Shown here: in pieces, positions 10,401-22,699 of the stretch
Layout: the number at the start of each line of letters is the position of its first letter
Position numbering within the stretch: position 1 is the first letter of the stretch
From: Eutypella sp. D-1
Lineage: Eukaryota; Ascomycota; Sordariomycetes; Xylariales; Diatrypaceae
DNA: 64,000 nt
Assembly: GCA_023313575.1 (NCBI GenBank)
Contig: JAJTTP010000002.1
Span: forward strand, 2,232,001-2,296,000
Reading direction: 5' to 3'
Notes under the pieces: generated by a model
The model's input: the letters and a program-made list of their open reading frames with translations, nothing else
Databases searched by the model: none
Told to the model about the DNA's origin: nothing
Made by a program: the position numbers and the translations under genes

Positions 10401-13381
10401 GTAGGATTGAATATCTTCCTAATTGGGCGAAGTTCCGCGAGGCTCCGATCAGCCGAATTATAGATCAGGGTGATGGTATATCGCCTCCCCAACCCACGAA
10501 CCACCAGGGTAATTACTGCCCCCACCAAACAACCTGGGAAAGCCATAAATCCATGAATTTATGAATCCATGAATCAGAATGCCCACCCTACTCTTTTGCG
10601 GATGGTTTGCGCTTGTCTGGTTTTGTGGCATAAATGGGAAAGCTATGGTTCATGGAATTGGAATTCGCCGTTGAGCCGACGAAACGAGGGATGAGAGAGA
10701 AGGGGGAAGACAGACATTCCGAAAATCAATTAGATTATTCGTTCCGATGGGTTGGCTATTGCAGGCGGCCGGCCAAATGTATACATAGTAAGTAATTGTG
10801 CGTGTGAAGATCCGCGTCTCGATGATAGATGGAGTACTTGAAACCTTCGAAGGAATCTTCCAAGGAATCCAGGGGATCACGAAACTCTCCGAGTCGGCGA
10901 TTTGCTAAGTAAGCGAGGATCCAACAGACTGGTAACGCTCTTCCTTCTCCGAACCTCGCCCCTTAAACCCCTTAAATCGTTATATACCATAGTAATGTGT
11001 AATAAGGACAAAAGCTTTATGTTACTAACGATAGCATTGAATGGTTTCGGGGCTGTTGCGTGCACCTTTGCTTGATTGTTTGAAACCTATAGCCCCACAT
11101 GAGAGCCTTAGCTTCCTACCTATTTTGGTAGTTTTATAAGTCGACTGCCCCAATTAATCCCCTTGCCCCTGCCAGATCCGACGGGGAATACGTGGGGTTC
11201 GGCCCGTGTAGCCGAACGTCTTATAGGGATTCACCGTTATGTACTTAGTTCATGTATGTACCCAGGGCTGCCAGACAAGTACGGTACAATGTAGAAGAAC
11301 GCTTACCGTTACCGTTATACATACATATGTACCTAAGTAGTAATCCTTATCGATCATGTATTGCCTACCCGGGTGTCGTCCCTAAAATCTTTCTTCCTTT
11401 CCTTCCATATTGTTGCGAGACACTCTCAATACCATTTCTGTGTAGGCATGGTCGATTCTGAATAGTATAACCCACGAGCGAACCATCCGGCCGACATTCA
11501 TATTAAGTTAGATCTTTTCCTAATAAATAGTATTAACTTCGTGATATTCGGTAGCTACCAAGACGAAGTATTACCTACATATCCAGGTAGGTACTATTCC
11601 GAGATTGGCCTTCGAGTGAAAGAGATAGACAGCCTCGAGGAGACCGAGACAGCAATGAACGACTTCGCCCTGCAATGGACAAAATATTGAATGATGTTAT
11701 GGTCCCTAATTGCAACTTTACTAAACCGGGCTTGGGCTGAATATTTTAGGGCTTTATCTAAAACCCTACCGTCTTCATTGCCTCCCTGTCTTGGGAAACC
11801 TGCGCCTTTTTAGCTTACAGACTTCCAAGGTTGACAAGATCCTTTGTTATACTTGGTGACGTGGTAACTTGCCGAAATCACTGCACCGAAATAAACGTGC
11901 TCAACTTGCATACTTTCTGCTGATACACCCGCATACCTAATGGTGCCATGGTGCCTCGGTGCGTCTTTTGATGAGTGGCGAGAGCGGTAGAGCGGACCCG
12001 TACTGAACAAAAGTTGACGCTCCGCATTCCATTCCGATGACAAGGGTAATACCACCATTGACACCCTAGAAACATTTTCTTCGGAATGACACCTGGGGAA
12101 TCCTTCACCAATTTTTGATACCATACAGTACTATATCGCTGCATGGGCCAATCGTCTGGCATACGGCAAATAGATGGACTATCATGTGAGCATCAAACGC
12201 AATATACTGCTTACTTGGCTGTTGATGCTTAATCTATGCCACTGGGTCTTTATCTGATGGTGCTATGCCTTGGCATGCCTGATGTTAACAAAAGCTTCGA
12301 TGAGATCACGTTGGAAATCCAGCTACCGGCAAACCATAACACTCCACATGATTACAGAGTATGGCGTAAATGGGTCTGAACCGTGGTTCATCAGATAATC
12401 TGTATCATGCGTGTCAGATCCCCCTCACACCCTTGCCTGTCAAGCATACTCATTCTTCCCGGCCGTTGGGCCTTCTTTCGCCGAAGCCGAGACCCCCACC
12501 CGGCCTACCTTGCCTCTTTCGAGTTGCACAAGGGCCGTATCTGATAATGCAAACGCACTAGTGAGCACGCTTCCGCTTTAGCCTCCTGGAGTGTATGGAT
12601 ACCGCTCGTCCGGTCCGTCTGTACCGATGTCCCCGTTCCACATGGGCATCCAGTAGCTTCGTGACCCTACGGCCGTACTTCTCGGGCTGATGGCATGCTG
12701 GCCAGGGGGGTTCCTGGTAACGACGTCGTAACACAGAGCTCACACCCCGACAGACTTGCCGATGCCTCCTTCACCCACGCTACACTGCGGCTCCCCCTCG
12801 TCTGCCCGACTATCAAGGAAGAACGGGCAGAAGAACTCATTGACCCACCCTGTCATCCATGTTGTCCATCTCTTTCTCCATCTTACCTCACATGCATGTG
12901 TAGTGCCCACATGGGTTCCTTTAGTAGGACATGGCTCCCAATACCGAGATCCACCTTGATAGCTCCTGATAACGGCTTCCGTTCCGAGACTGTATCTTAT
13001 ATTGCTCCCCTGTCCTACAGGTTGTGAGAACATATGCCGACAAGGCTAGGCCGGTTCGTCGTAGTATAGACGGCCGATTCAGAATATTGGGAACACGGCG
13101 TATTTAGATCTGGACCTTCCCCATATCTTGGGAGTATTTCATCCTGCCAGCCCTTTCTCCATTAGCAGACAGACCTGCCTCTCCCGTGATTTACTGCCCT
13201 TGGAATCTATCCCAGCCCACTTAATACGCTCACAGAGCTGTTGCCTTCAGGGCCAAACGGACCAGACTCGTGCTTTAGATTCAGGACTGTCAAGACATAG
13301 TCGAAAGAGTTGCCGAACCCCCCCTCAACACATCCACCTCTAGACGATTTCCTGAAACAGTGTGAGACGTTAACTACCAGA
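7470..13381. other. gene-poor region, 5.9 kb
   Basis: No convincing gene. Notable contents: a run of 17 G at 7780-7796, a near-palindromic TACCTACCTAGGTATG word at 10115-10130, a cluster of GCATGC/TGCATG words at 9240-9275, and three copies of ATCCATGAAT-like words at 10547-10575. Frames such as 9118-9531 (minus) and 11810-12162 (minus) have no domain features and no splice partners. The last few hundred bases are the probable promoter of the beta-glucosidase gene. Confidence 0.45.
7780..7796. repeat. homopolymer G(17)
   Basis: Seventeen consecutive G on the plus strand, in a non-coding stretch. It could fold as a quadruplex, or its length may be a sequencing artefact. Confidence 0.9.
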
Positions 13382-16300
13382 ATGGAGCAAGTGGAGTCAC
13401 ACCAGTATGAGGATGGGTTTGGTCCCAGTATGTCCGATGACAGCAACACGACGCCGGGCACGGAATACTCGCCGCTGTTCAGCCCGGTTCCGAAAAGCGC
13501 CGTGATAGATGACGCACGACTAGTCGCTAGAACGAAACTAGCTCGGCTAACCCTTGAGGAAAAGGTGAGTAGCTCGGATATCTGTTTACTGAGAGTGGTC
13601 TGACTCTTTAAGGTGTCTCTTCTCACGGCGGCGGATTTCTGGAGGACGAGGGCGATCCCCTCAAAAGGCATCCCGGCCATTAAGACGAGCGACGGGCCAA
13701 ATGGTGCTCGTGGGGGCATCTTCGTCGGGGGAACCAAGGCAGCTCTGTTCCCCTGCGGTATCTCCCTTGCGGCGACGTGGAATAAGGACCTCCTTTACCA
13801 GGTTGGTGAACACTTAGCCTCCGAGGTGAAGGCGAGGTCCGCAGATATGCTCCTCGCACCGACAGTCTGCATGCATCGCCACCCGCTCGGCGGTAGGAAT
13901 TTCGAGTCGTTCTCGGAAGACCCGCTGCTCACAGGAAAACTTGCCGCTCGATATATTCAGGGCCTCCAATCGAGAGGAGTGGCAGCTACCATCAAGCGTA
14001 CGTATCATCGGTTTCCTCCAGGATCTGTCCTCTGGGCCTAAGCTCACCCCTCTTAGACTTTGTCGGCAATGAGCAGGAAACCCATCGAAACACAATAGAC
14101 ACATTAGTCATGGAGAGGCCCCTGAGAGAGCTGTATCTGCGGCCGTTTGAGATAGCGGTGCGCGAGGCGAATCCATGGGCTGTCATGTCGTCCTATAACT
14201 TGTTGAATGGGGTGCATGCAGATATGAATGACCACACGCTCAAAGATATCCTACGTGGAGAGTGGGGATATGATGGGTAAGTTCACGATATGCTCCGATA
14301 ATCTCCAGATTTTCTAAGCTCTTGCAGCACGGTTGTATCGGACTGGGACGGCGTCAACTCGATAGTCGAGTCGATCAAGGCCGGCTGCGATATCGAATTT
14401 CCCCATTCCAAGAAATGGCGATATGCAAAAGTGCTCAATGCCATAGAGGAAGGAGACTTGACAGAGGCGGACGTCGACGCCGCTGCGGAGAATGTATTGA
14501 CCCTAGTCCAGCGCACCAAGGGGGGTGACATGTCTCCGGAAGAGGCAGAGCGGGAAGATGACAGAGAGGAGACCCGTACCCTCATGCGGCAGGCCGGGGC
14601 TGAGGGCATCACGCTGTTGAAGAACGATGGGCAGATCTTGCCGATCAACCCCAAGACAGCTAAGGTTGCCGTCATTGGTCCGAACGCGAATCGCCCTATT
14701 GCTGGAGGAGGGGGTAGCGCTAGTCTCAACCCTTATTACAACACCCTACCTCTGGATAGCATTAGAGCACTTGCACAGCAAGAGGTACTCTATGCGCAGG
14801 GCTGCCATATCCACAAGTGGCTTCCAGTGGCCTCGCCATATTGCACGACCAAGGCGGGCAAGCCCGGAGTGATGTTAGAATGGTTCCGCGGAGACGAGTT
14901 CAGGGGCGAGGTCGCCGTCACGCAGCGGCGGAAGAACACGGATCTTTTCCTGTGGGATTCTGCGCCGCTTGCCGAGCTCGGGCCAGAGTGGTCGGCGATC
15001 GCGACTACCTACCTTACGTCGACGGCGACTGGGAAGCACACCATCAGTTTCATGAGCGTGGGTCCGGGGAGGTTGTACATCGACGGAAAGCTCGCTCTCG
15101 ATCTTTGGGATTGGACCGAAGAAGGGGAGGCCATGTTCGATGGCTCGGTCGATTACCTGGTCGACGTGGAGATGCAGGCTGGAAAGCCTGTCGAGCTCCG
15201 CGTCGAGATGACAAATGAGCTCCGACCTGTCTCCAAGCAAAAGCAGTTTAATATGACGCATAGGTACGGGGGCTGTCGCATCGGTTTCAAGGAAGAGGAC
15301 CAGGTAGACTACCTCCAGGAGGCCATCGATGTTGCGAGGGAGGCTGATATCGCAGTCGTCATCGTTGGGCTTGACGCCGAGTGGGAGTCCGAGGGCTACG
15401 ATCGGCAGACGATGGACCTCCCAAAGGATGGCAGTCAGGACAGGCTTGTCGAAGCCATCGTCAAGGCCAATCCCCGCACAGTCGTGGTCAACCAATCTGG
15501 CTCCCCAGTGACCATGCCGTGGGCCGATCGCGTCCCCGCCATCATCCAGGCGTGGTACCAGGGTCAGGAAGCCGGGAATGCCCTAGCAGACGTCTTGTTC
15601 GGCCTGCAGAACCCGAGTGGCAAGCTGCCAGTAAGTATCCCTTGCCTTCGAACGACGGTCTATAGCCAATGACTTTTTGAACTAATCATGCCCCAGACCA
15701 CGTTTCCCCGGAGGATCGAGGATACGCCGGCGTGGCACAACTGGCCCGGCGAGAACACCAAGGTTCTGTACGGCGAGGGCCTGTACATCGGATACCGACA
15801 CTACGACCGGGCGCGGGTGGCACCGCTGTTCCCGTTTGGGCACGGGCTATCCTACACGACCTTCGAGTACGGGCGGCCGTCGCTGAGCAGGCGGGTGTTA
15901 GGCGCGGGCGGCGCGCCCGTCCTCGACCTGGTGTTCGCGGTGTCGAATTTGGGAGCCACGGCTGGCTCCGAGACGGCGCAGGTGTACGTGCGCGACGACC
16001 GCTCCCGGCTGCCGCGCCCCGAGAAGGAGCTCGTCGCCTTCGAGAAGGTCTTCCTCGAGCCCGGCGAGACCCGCCACCTCACCGTGCCTCTTGACCGTTA
16101 TGCCGTCGGCTACTACGACGACTCCATCCCCGCCTGGATCGCCGAAGAGGGCTCGTTCAGGGTTCTCGTGGGTGCCTCCGCTGAGGACATCAGGTAAGTT
16201 CCTTTCCTTCTTAAATCATCAATTGGGTTCCTTTGCTTGAAATTTTGTGATCGGGAGATTGTTGTATAAGGGAAGAAAGTGTGGCGAACCTGTCAGCCCA

Positions 16301-16474
16301 TATGGCGTTTCTCCCTTGGCCCCCTCTCCCCCCTTCTTTGCCACCGCCATGAATAAGCATCCCCCCCGCTTTCTCGCTTAACATGCCGAGCTTGAACATC
16401 GGTGCTGACGATCACCTCCCCGCAGGCACTCGGTCTCGTTCGAGGTTAAGGAGTCGTTCACGTGGACGTTTTGA
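13382..16474 (+). CDS. GH3 beta-glucosidase with PA14 domain, intracellular type
   Basis: Hydrolyses terminal beta-D-glucosyl residues. Six exons: 13382-13564, 13613-13997, 14057-14276, 14328-15630, 15697-16193, 16426-16474; joined they give 878 residues in frame, close to the usual 830-880 of this subfamily (Aspergillus bglH/I/J/K type). Motifs in order: LTLEEKVSLLTA across the first junction, the KH-F motif across the second (TIKHFVGNEQE), VMSSYN, and the nucleophile Asp268 in TVVSDWDG, formed across the third. GH3_C follows; a PA14 domain spans about 435-580 and a fibronectin-III-like C-terminus about 770-865. There is no signal peptide, so a cytosolic role on imported cellobiose or glycosides is likely. 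The ATG at 13382 is the first in frame. The last intron is long (232 bp) and leaves a final exon of 49 bases. Confidence 0.9.
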
Positions 16475-18325
16475 TCTTTCGTCCCAAACACATTGACTGG
16501 TTCCACCTTTGCCGGCCACACCACGCAACGCCCATTACCTCGACGATTTGTTAGGGACGCTCTGTCTATCCCCTTCTGCTCGCTACCATTTCCGAACCTT
16601 GCCGATTCACATTAATACATGCCGACCGCTACCAACGCTTTATGCTTGAGCTACATACATACATGCATTTCATTATACCAGAAAAATCCGATCGTATGAT
16701 GGGTCGCGGTTCCGTCACACGTTAAGAGAGTTCCTTCGCTCGGGTTGTCTTGTGCCACCACCCCCCTCCCCCCCCTCCTTGCTGTACCAGGAGCAGAGAG
16801 TTGCATGGGACAGGATAGTTACGGCCTTGGTCTACTTCCGAATGAACGCTCTATCGATAGGCCCCTAAGCGTTCTCCCCTTCCCGTTTCTTTTCCCTTTT
16901 CCTCTCTTTTTCCTTTTTTTTCCCTTTCAAAATGATATCCCGGGAGTCTTAACCTCCCTCACCTTTCCTTTCTTTGCATCTTGCTTGGCCGAAGATGAGG
17001 CGGCCAATATTGATTTGTCACACCGGCGCGGGAAGCACAGGACCACCAAAGGGGAGACTGACTGGGTAGACGATGGACGGGTGCAAGTTGCAGATAACAG
17101 GTTGACTGGCTCTCATCCCTACTGCCCGGGTGGAATGCTTAATAAGGGTTATGATAATTAGGGGGTACGGGGAAGGTGGTGGTGCATTGTGGTGTTAGGA
17201 TGAACATATTCTATCCTTTCTCATGCGCATGCAGCTTAATAAATGAACCATCGCCTGTTAGTACCTAGCTAGCTAGATATGATACCACGAAGAGACTTTT
17301 TCATGTACGAGTCAACTATCCTCGGTCATCATCTCACATGTCCTCCCATTATGATCCGGCCATTGTTTCTTTGTTCTACCTCGGAAGAAAAAAATTGGAT
17401 TAAAACACCCCGAAAACATAACCCCGCTCTATGCTATTCCAGGGAGCGCGGCAGTCCCAAATACACACACACCCATCTACGCAACCTGACCGACCGGTCG
17501 ACATAACACACCCGTCTAGACACGACACGGGAAACCAAAGAGTTTTTAAAACTTTTCATTCTTAGCTCAACACATGCCGCCATTTCTCCTTTTATTTCCT
17601 CTACCTACCCTATCGCTATAAAACGAAAGGGAGAAGAAAGCAAAAGAAAAAAGAAACTGAAATTGTGATGATGATGTCTGTGCTATACGCTATCCTACTA
17701 TGCTGCGCCTTGCCGTGCTGTGCTGTGCTGTGCTGTGCTGTGCTGTGCTGTAAGATATATATGCCCTCGCTCTGCTCTGCTCGCCTCGTCCTGCCTTTTT
17801 TTCCCGGTCTCTCTCCCCCCTCTGAAGATAGAATGTATGTATCTATCCAGTTTTTCTGCGCGGGCTTAGCTCGCCGTAGTAGTAGCCCGTCTGCTTATAA
17901 ATGTGTGTGTGTGTGTGTGTTTGCGGGGGGAAAAGGCATCGTCGTCAACAATGGCGATGTAAGCACGACGTGCGAAGCCCTCGCGCTTCCGCTTTCTTCC
18001 AGTCCGTTAACCCCCCGCTTCTATTGCACCGTGGCCTGTTTTATATAATAAGGCCTGCTGGCTTTTTCCTCCTTAGTCCGCGCTGTGCTATCTGTTCATC
18101 CATCCATCATCGACGGGTAACCGGACTAACCAACATGACATGTACGAGGTGCCTGTAAATATAGCCCTAGTTCACTTTCTCGATGAAATGAACCTAGTGA
18201 CCCAACGACATCGCACCGATAGAGAGCCCTCCTCCCCCTTTTCTACTTCCCTAACTTTTCAACCCCAGTCTCAAAACCGCCCGACCCATGCCATTGATCG
18301 GCAACCGGCGACCGCCCGCGGCGCC
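16475..18325. other. intergenic between convergent genes, 1.9 kb
   Basis: This holds the 3' ends of the beta-glucosidase and of the metallophosphoesterase. It is rich in simple sequence: pyrimidine tracts at 16870-16925, (GTGCT)7 around 17715-17750 and (GT)n around 17902-17920. Plus-strand frames here (16745-17161, 17665-18048) are made of these low-complexity tracts and I do not call them genes. Confidence 0.5.
17715..17751. repeat. microsatellite (GTGCT)n, about 7 copies
   Basis: A perfect pentanucleotide array in the intergenic region between two convergent genes, followed about 150 bp later by a (GT)n tract at 17902-17920. Confidence 0.9.
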
Positions 18326-20683
18326 TCATCCCAAGTACATAAGGAAGGCGAAAAAAGACAGAGTGACCCAGACGACCCTCCAGGCGGTAGTCCAGATCTC
18401 TCTGAGGACGAGGGCGAGGGCGGTCTTGGGGCGGGCGGCGGGGCGCCACAGCCCGGCGCCGCCGGGACCCCCGCGGGATTTGCCGCCGTCGTAGGACGCG
18501 TCGCGGCGGATCTCGATCCGGGGGCCCCCACCTCCAGCGCCGGCGGCGCCCGCGCCCCAACCCCACTTTCCTTTCGGCCGGGGCGAGGCGTTTCGCGCCT
18601 GCGCCTGCTGCCCTAAGAGCCCGTTAGACGAGGACAGCGAGGCGCCGCGGGTGCGGGTTTTGGACTTCGTCGTGGCGTTCGCGAAGCGGCCGCCGCCGAA
18701 GGCCGAGGTCCCGGACGACATCGAGTTAAGGTCGTAGTAGTCGGCGTCGGGGTCCTCGTGCTCGGCCTTGGCCTTGAAAATGGGGAGGACGGCGGAAGGG
18801 GCGCGGCGCAGGGGGTCGAGGGCGAAGGGGCGCAGATTGAGGATGGGTACGAGGAAGGCGCGCGCGACGAGCACGAAAGCCGTCAGGATGCCCAGCGTCG
18901 CATATGTGAGGTAGGTGCCGATCTGGTTAGGGAGCAGGCAGAGGTGGGTCTGCAGGGTGGTCTGCGGGGCGCCCGGCAAGGGGCGGCCCTGTGCGTCGAC
19001 GGGGTTGTACATCGAGACCATCTGGAACCCAGGTGTCGGCACGCCCATGGCCATATTGAAACTCTTCACCGTGATCTCGCGCACGTTGTCGTAGTTAGCG
19101 TGCACCACCTCGCAGTAGTCATGGTCGTCGCCCGAGAAGGCGTGCTTGACGTTGCCGATCTGCGCAATCAACTTGACGGAGTCCTCGTAGCTGAGGACAT
19201 TCTGGTATTGGTACCCCCCTGAAACTCGGATCGCGTTGCGGTGGTCCGGGACTACGGGGGTCGTCTGGCCTTTGGGCGGTGTCGCCGGCGGCCAGTGTTC
19301 TCGGTAGGGTCCGCACGGAGTCCCGGGATCGCGGTGTAGCGGAACATGCGTCAAAAGGATCGTTGGGAAGTCCGGCGCGTCGTCTCCGGGGTCCATCGTA
19401 GGGACAGCGGCGAAATCGGCGGAGACAAGGTCTTCTGCCTTGTGCTCGAAAACGAGCTCGTCGGGATCGCCCCTCCAAAATCTCAGCTCCTTCTCGACGG
19501 CCCTCCTCTTCGTCGGCTTGACTTCTTTCAGAAACTCGGTCGCAGGCGCGTATATACCCGTCAAATCGACCTCGCCCTTCATAGAGGAAGTGTCCGCACT
19601 TAACGAGACGGTATCGACAGATACGAAGGTGTGGTTTCCGATGACGTCGACCCTATTTGGTTCACCGAAATACGTTATAAACCGATGCCTCACGGGAATC
19701 TTGATCTCGGCGCCAAATCCGAGATCGTGGTTCCCGGGTAAGCTGGACACTATTTTACGTCCTCTCTGACCGGGGCCTGAAGAGTCGCCTCCTAAGTTCC
19801 AGTTGTCGTAAAAGATATTCCCGAATCGTTCGTATTCGCGGAGCCAGTAGTTCTCTCCATATTTTCTATGCCACTCTTTTAGCAGCTTTTTCTCTTCCTC
19901 CGGTCGATGGTCCTTGGCCCACTCGGGATCGCTGAAGTCTCCCTGTGCCGTCTTCCACTCTCTACCGCCGTCAAATAGGTCGCCCAGGAAGAAAAGGGAG
20001 TCGGGGTGGAGGACGGATTGTAGTTGTATATATGATCTCCGCATGTAATTATCGGTGATGCGCATAGTTAGGGGGTTTAAAGGCCAGGGACGGCCAGGGT
20101 AGGAATGCGGATCGATGAGCTGGGGGTCGGCGATAAGTACGAGTCGATGTGGTTTCGCATCTTTAGGCTGTTCAAAGTAATATAGATAGACAGCAATAGT
20201 TAGCACCAGAACCAAGCAGCAATATCCTACCAGGGAGATGACCGTGTGAACATATTAACTGACCCAGTCCTCCCAATGATCCCAATCACAACTTCGGACC
20301 TTAGTCGCAAATATCCAACGCTCGCCCCAGAGCAAAACAAAGATCCAGAAAAGGGCTATCAGGTGTGGAAAGCTGAGGAGGCGCTGCCTCGTCAGGTTCC
20401 TCCTAAACTGGAAGGCGGCACGGGAAGCCAGGCCGGAGAAGCCACGCTGACTCCGTAACCTGGCCGAGAGGTATGTCCAGAGATGATGGAGGAGATTCCG
20501 CGCACCGGCGAGTATATCGTCACATATAGACTGGAAGTCGGCCTGATTCCGGTACTCGTATGAGGCGGCAGTGGATGTGGAAACGGGGGCGGAATAGCCA
20601 TAACTGTAGCTATTGCCGTAGCCATTGCCGTAGCCGTAGCCGTAGCCATAGCCGGTCTGGCTATTGCTATAAGGCTGCGCCAT
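18326..20683 (-). CDS. Ted1/Cdc1-type Mn-dependent phosphodiesterase (GPI remodelling)
   Basis: Two exons, 20683-20264 and 20167-18326, with a 96-bp intron (20168-20263); 753 residues. The family (yeast Ted1/Cdc1, human PGAP5/MPPE1) removes ethanolamine phosphate from GPI anchors in the ER or Golgi. Seen: a Tyr/Gly-rich N-terminus, a membrane span near 103-126, then metallophosphatase motifs IADPQ (Asp154), FLGDLFDGG (Asp203), PGNHD (285-288), LLTHVPLH and SGDDHDYC, and further hydrophobic spans including one at the extreme C-terminus. A nearer acceptor (giving a 37-bp intron) breaks the frame; the chosen one joins WEDW to PKDAKPHRLVLIADPQ in phase and has a GCTAAC branch site. Longer than yeast Ted1 (473) because of the N-terminal extension and a Gly/Arg-rich insert near the end. 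Confidence 0.87.
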
Positions 20684-21970
20684 GGTCGTGATGGCCTAGG
20701 ATTTCAGCCATATGATTGATCGTGAAGTCTGAGTCTCTCGAGCAAGCTATAAGAGACTAGATTGGCATTTGTTGTGAAAACCGGGTTGGGTATCATCGAA
20801 CTGTCGAAATAGTTTAAGACGCCAAAGATGCCAGAAAAAAGAAAATGCCCAAAATTGCCAAAGTGTCAAGAAATTCCGAAAGGGGGTGTACGAAGTAAAC
20901 AAAAAGGGGTGGAAAAGTGTCCGGGAAGTAGGAAGTAGAGAGCTCTATGTAGAATATCGAGGTACGCTCCTAAAGTTGAATTTTGTTAAGGTAAGTACGT
21001 AAAGAAAGGTACCCGACTAGAATTTAGGTACCCTAGCAGCCTAGGTAGGTATGCAGAGAACTGGAAGGTAACATCCATCAAAGAAGCAACAAGCCAGCCA
21101 ATGGTAACTCGGAAATCAATGTGGCAGTTCAGGTGGTAGCAGTAGTAGTAATAATTCAGGTACGGAATACATCTGCCTAGAAATGTTGGAGCTACAACTA
21201 TCGACTGAATTATTAGTAACTTGGAAGGTTCTCTCTCCCTCCTCGTTCCAGGTTATTAAGCTTGTTCAGGTCCACTGATTGAAACACGTCGCACGGTGTT
21301 AAGTGAACGCGCTAGACAGGGCTGACGGGCTGGTAATGACGTGCCCGCACAACCCAACTCAGGCCATCATCCCGCTCTCTATCCACCGTGCCTCAGGCGC
21401 CTAATACAAGCAAATATCCACGCAAATATCCACATACACAAACACTGTGCTACCGAATATCCGGACTCAGCCTCGACCTTAAACTTTATTCCTATGCCAC
21501 CTCCCCGTCTGGGACTAGCCAGTTTGGGTACTTGGGTATCTAGGTAGGTTTCTGTTGCTGATATTGAAGTTCTGAGCAGCTTTGAAGTTAACGAGGACTT
21601 CGACTTCTCCTTCCTTGACTGCTTGAGTACCCATTAGGTATACTCGAATGCACTTTCTAAGACTTGCCGGTTTGATTTCTCTTATCTCAGTATGACGCAC
21701 CTTAAACGCAAATACCTACCTTCTTAATGGAACCTTGGAAACCTCATGGGTTGTAGCCACAGGATAACCTTCCCCTATTTCCGTCCATAAACTTCCAGGT
21801 TATCCTCCCCTTAGATGCGATAGATCGATCCGTTTTCTTACATGAATAGATTCAAAAAAGCCATGCTGGGAAAACAGCTGCCTCCTTGTCATAGCCACAC
21901 CTACTCAGCTATCACTCTCCATCATCGTAACTAGATCCTTATCTATCACCCTCGCCGTATTGCTGCAAAC
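20684..21970. other. intergenic, promoter of the phosphodiesterase
   Basis: No gene found. AT-richer than the flanking gene, with CCTAGGTAGGTATG at 21040-21053 and a similar TATCTAGGTAGG word at 21537. Short frames (21341-21547 plus, 21515-21700 minus) have no recognisable features. Confidence 0.45.
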
Positions 21971-22699
21971 TCACTCCCGAGCTATGTCCCCTTGCGCGTC
22001 GCATCTTATGATCTCAATCCTGACCGTGTCTGCTGACCGGCCCACCCTGACAAGTCTGGCATCTTCCCCCAGGGCCCTAGATACATCCCGATCTCTCATC
22101 TCGTTGCTTTGCTGCAAAATAGGCCACGTCTCCTCTGATACGAGTTGTGAGATGGAGTACCAGAAGTCTCCCGCTCGGGTATACCGGGAATATTTCACGT
22201 ACTGTGCAGTGATGGACCACACAGAAACCAAGTTAACCGTGGCCAATATTAACACAACAATTAGGCCCATCCGGTGCCTCGGGAGCAGGCCCTGCTCACT
22301 GAAGGTCACGTTCACGTACCCAGGCACATTGAACCTATGCAAAATGGTGTGGTACCGGGACCGGGACAACATTACTAGGTAGGCATCGATGGCTGTCGCC
22401 GCCGCAACCCCACTCGTGTTGATTATCTGCTGAAATACAGTCGCCATGCTCGCTAACGCCCGGTGACCACCACCATCGCAGTGATCGCACATTTGTATGC
22501 CCCCTGAGAAAGTCAAAGAGGCGGCAATCGTGGCACCAGCCAGGCTACTTATGCTGTATTTGATCACTTCCTTCACTGCTTTGGCACTCACATCAAAGTT
22601 TGACGGTGGTGTCGGATCATGTATGTCGCCCGTGATAGCGAGAAGGCCTCGCTCGACTAGAGTCGCATATTCTATATTTTCACGAACCTCGTGATTCGT
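21971..22699 (-). pseudogene. truncated C-terminal relative of the 914-residue membrane protein
   Basis: An open stretch of 242 codons bounded upstream by a stop at 22700-22702 and ending at a stop at 21971. It has no usable ATG near its start; the first in-frame Met is well inside. It aligns by eye with about residues 638-890 of the protein at 4725-7469: RENIEYATL against RERNILELN, a shared CxxC-type pair, FQQIINTSG against FSDIISTTG, a final membrane span, then KYSRYTRAGDFWYSISQLVS against RYSRHANVWHAVSQLAS. The upstream two thirds are absent. It is either a gene fragment left by deletion or a 3' exon of a decayed gene. Identity is low, so this is an old paralogue, not a recent duplicate. 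Confidence 0.7.

Noticed and set aside
14875..15495. 206-codon minus-strand frame
   Set aside because: Antisense shadow of the beta-glucosidase exon 4; no domain.
17665..18048. 127-codon plus frame
   Set aside because: Built on (GTGCT)n and (GT)n microsatellites in a 3' intergenic region.
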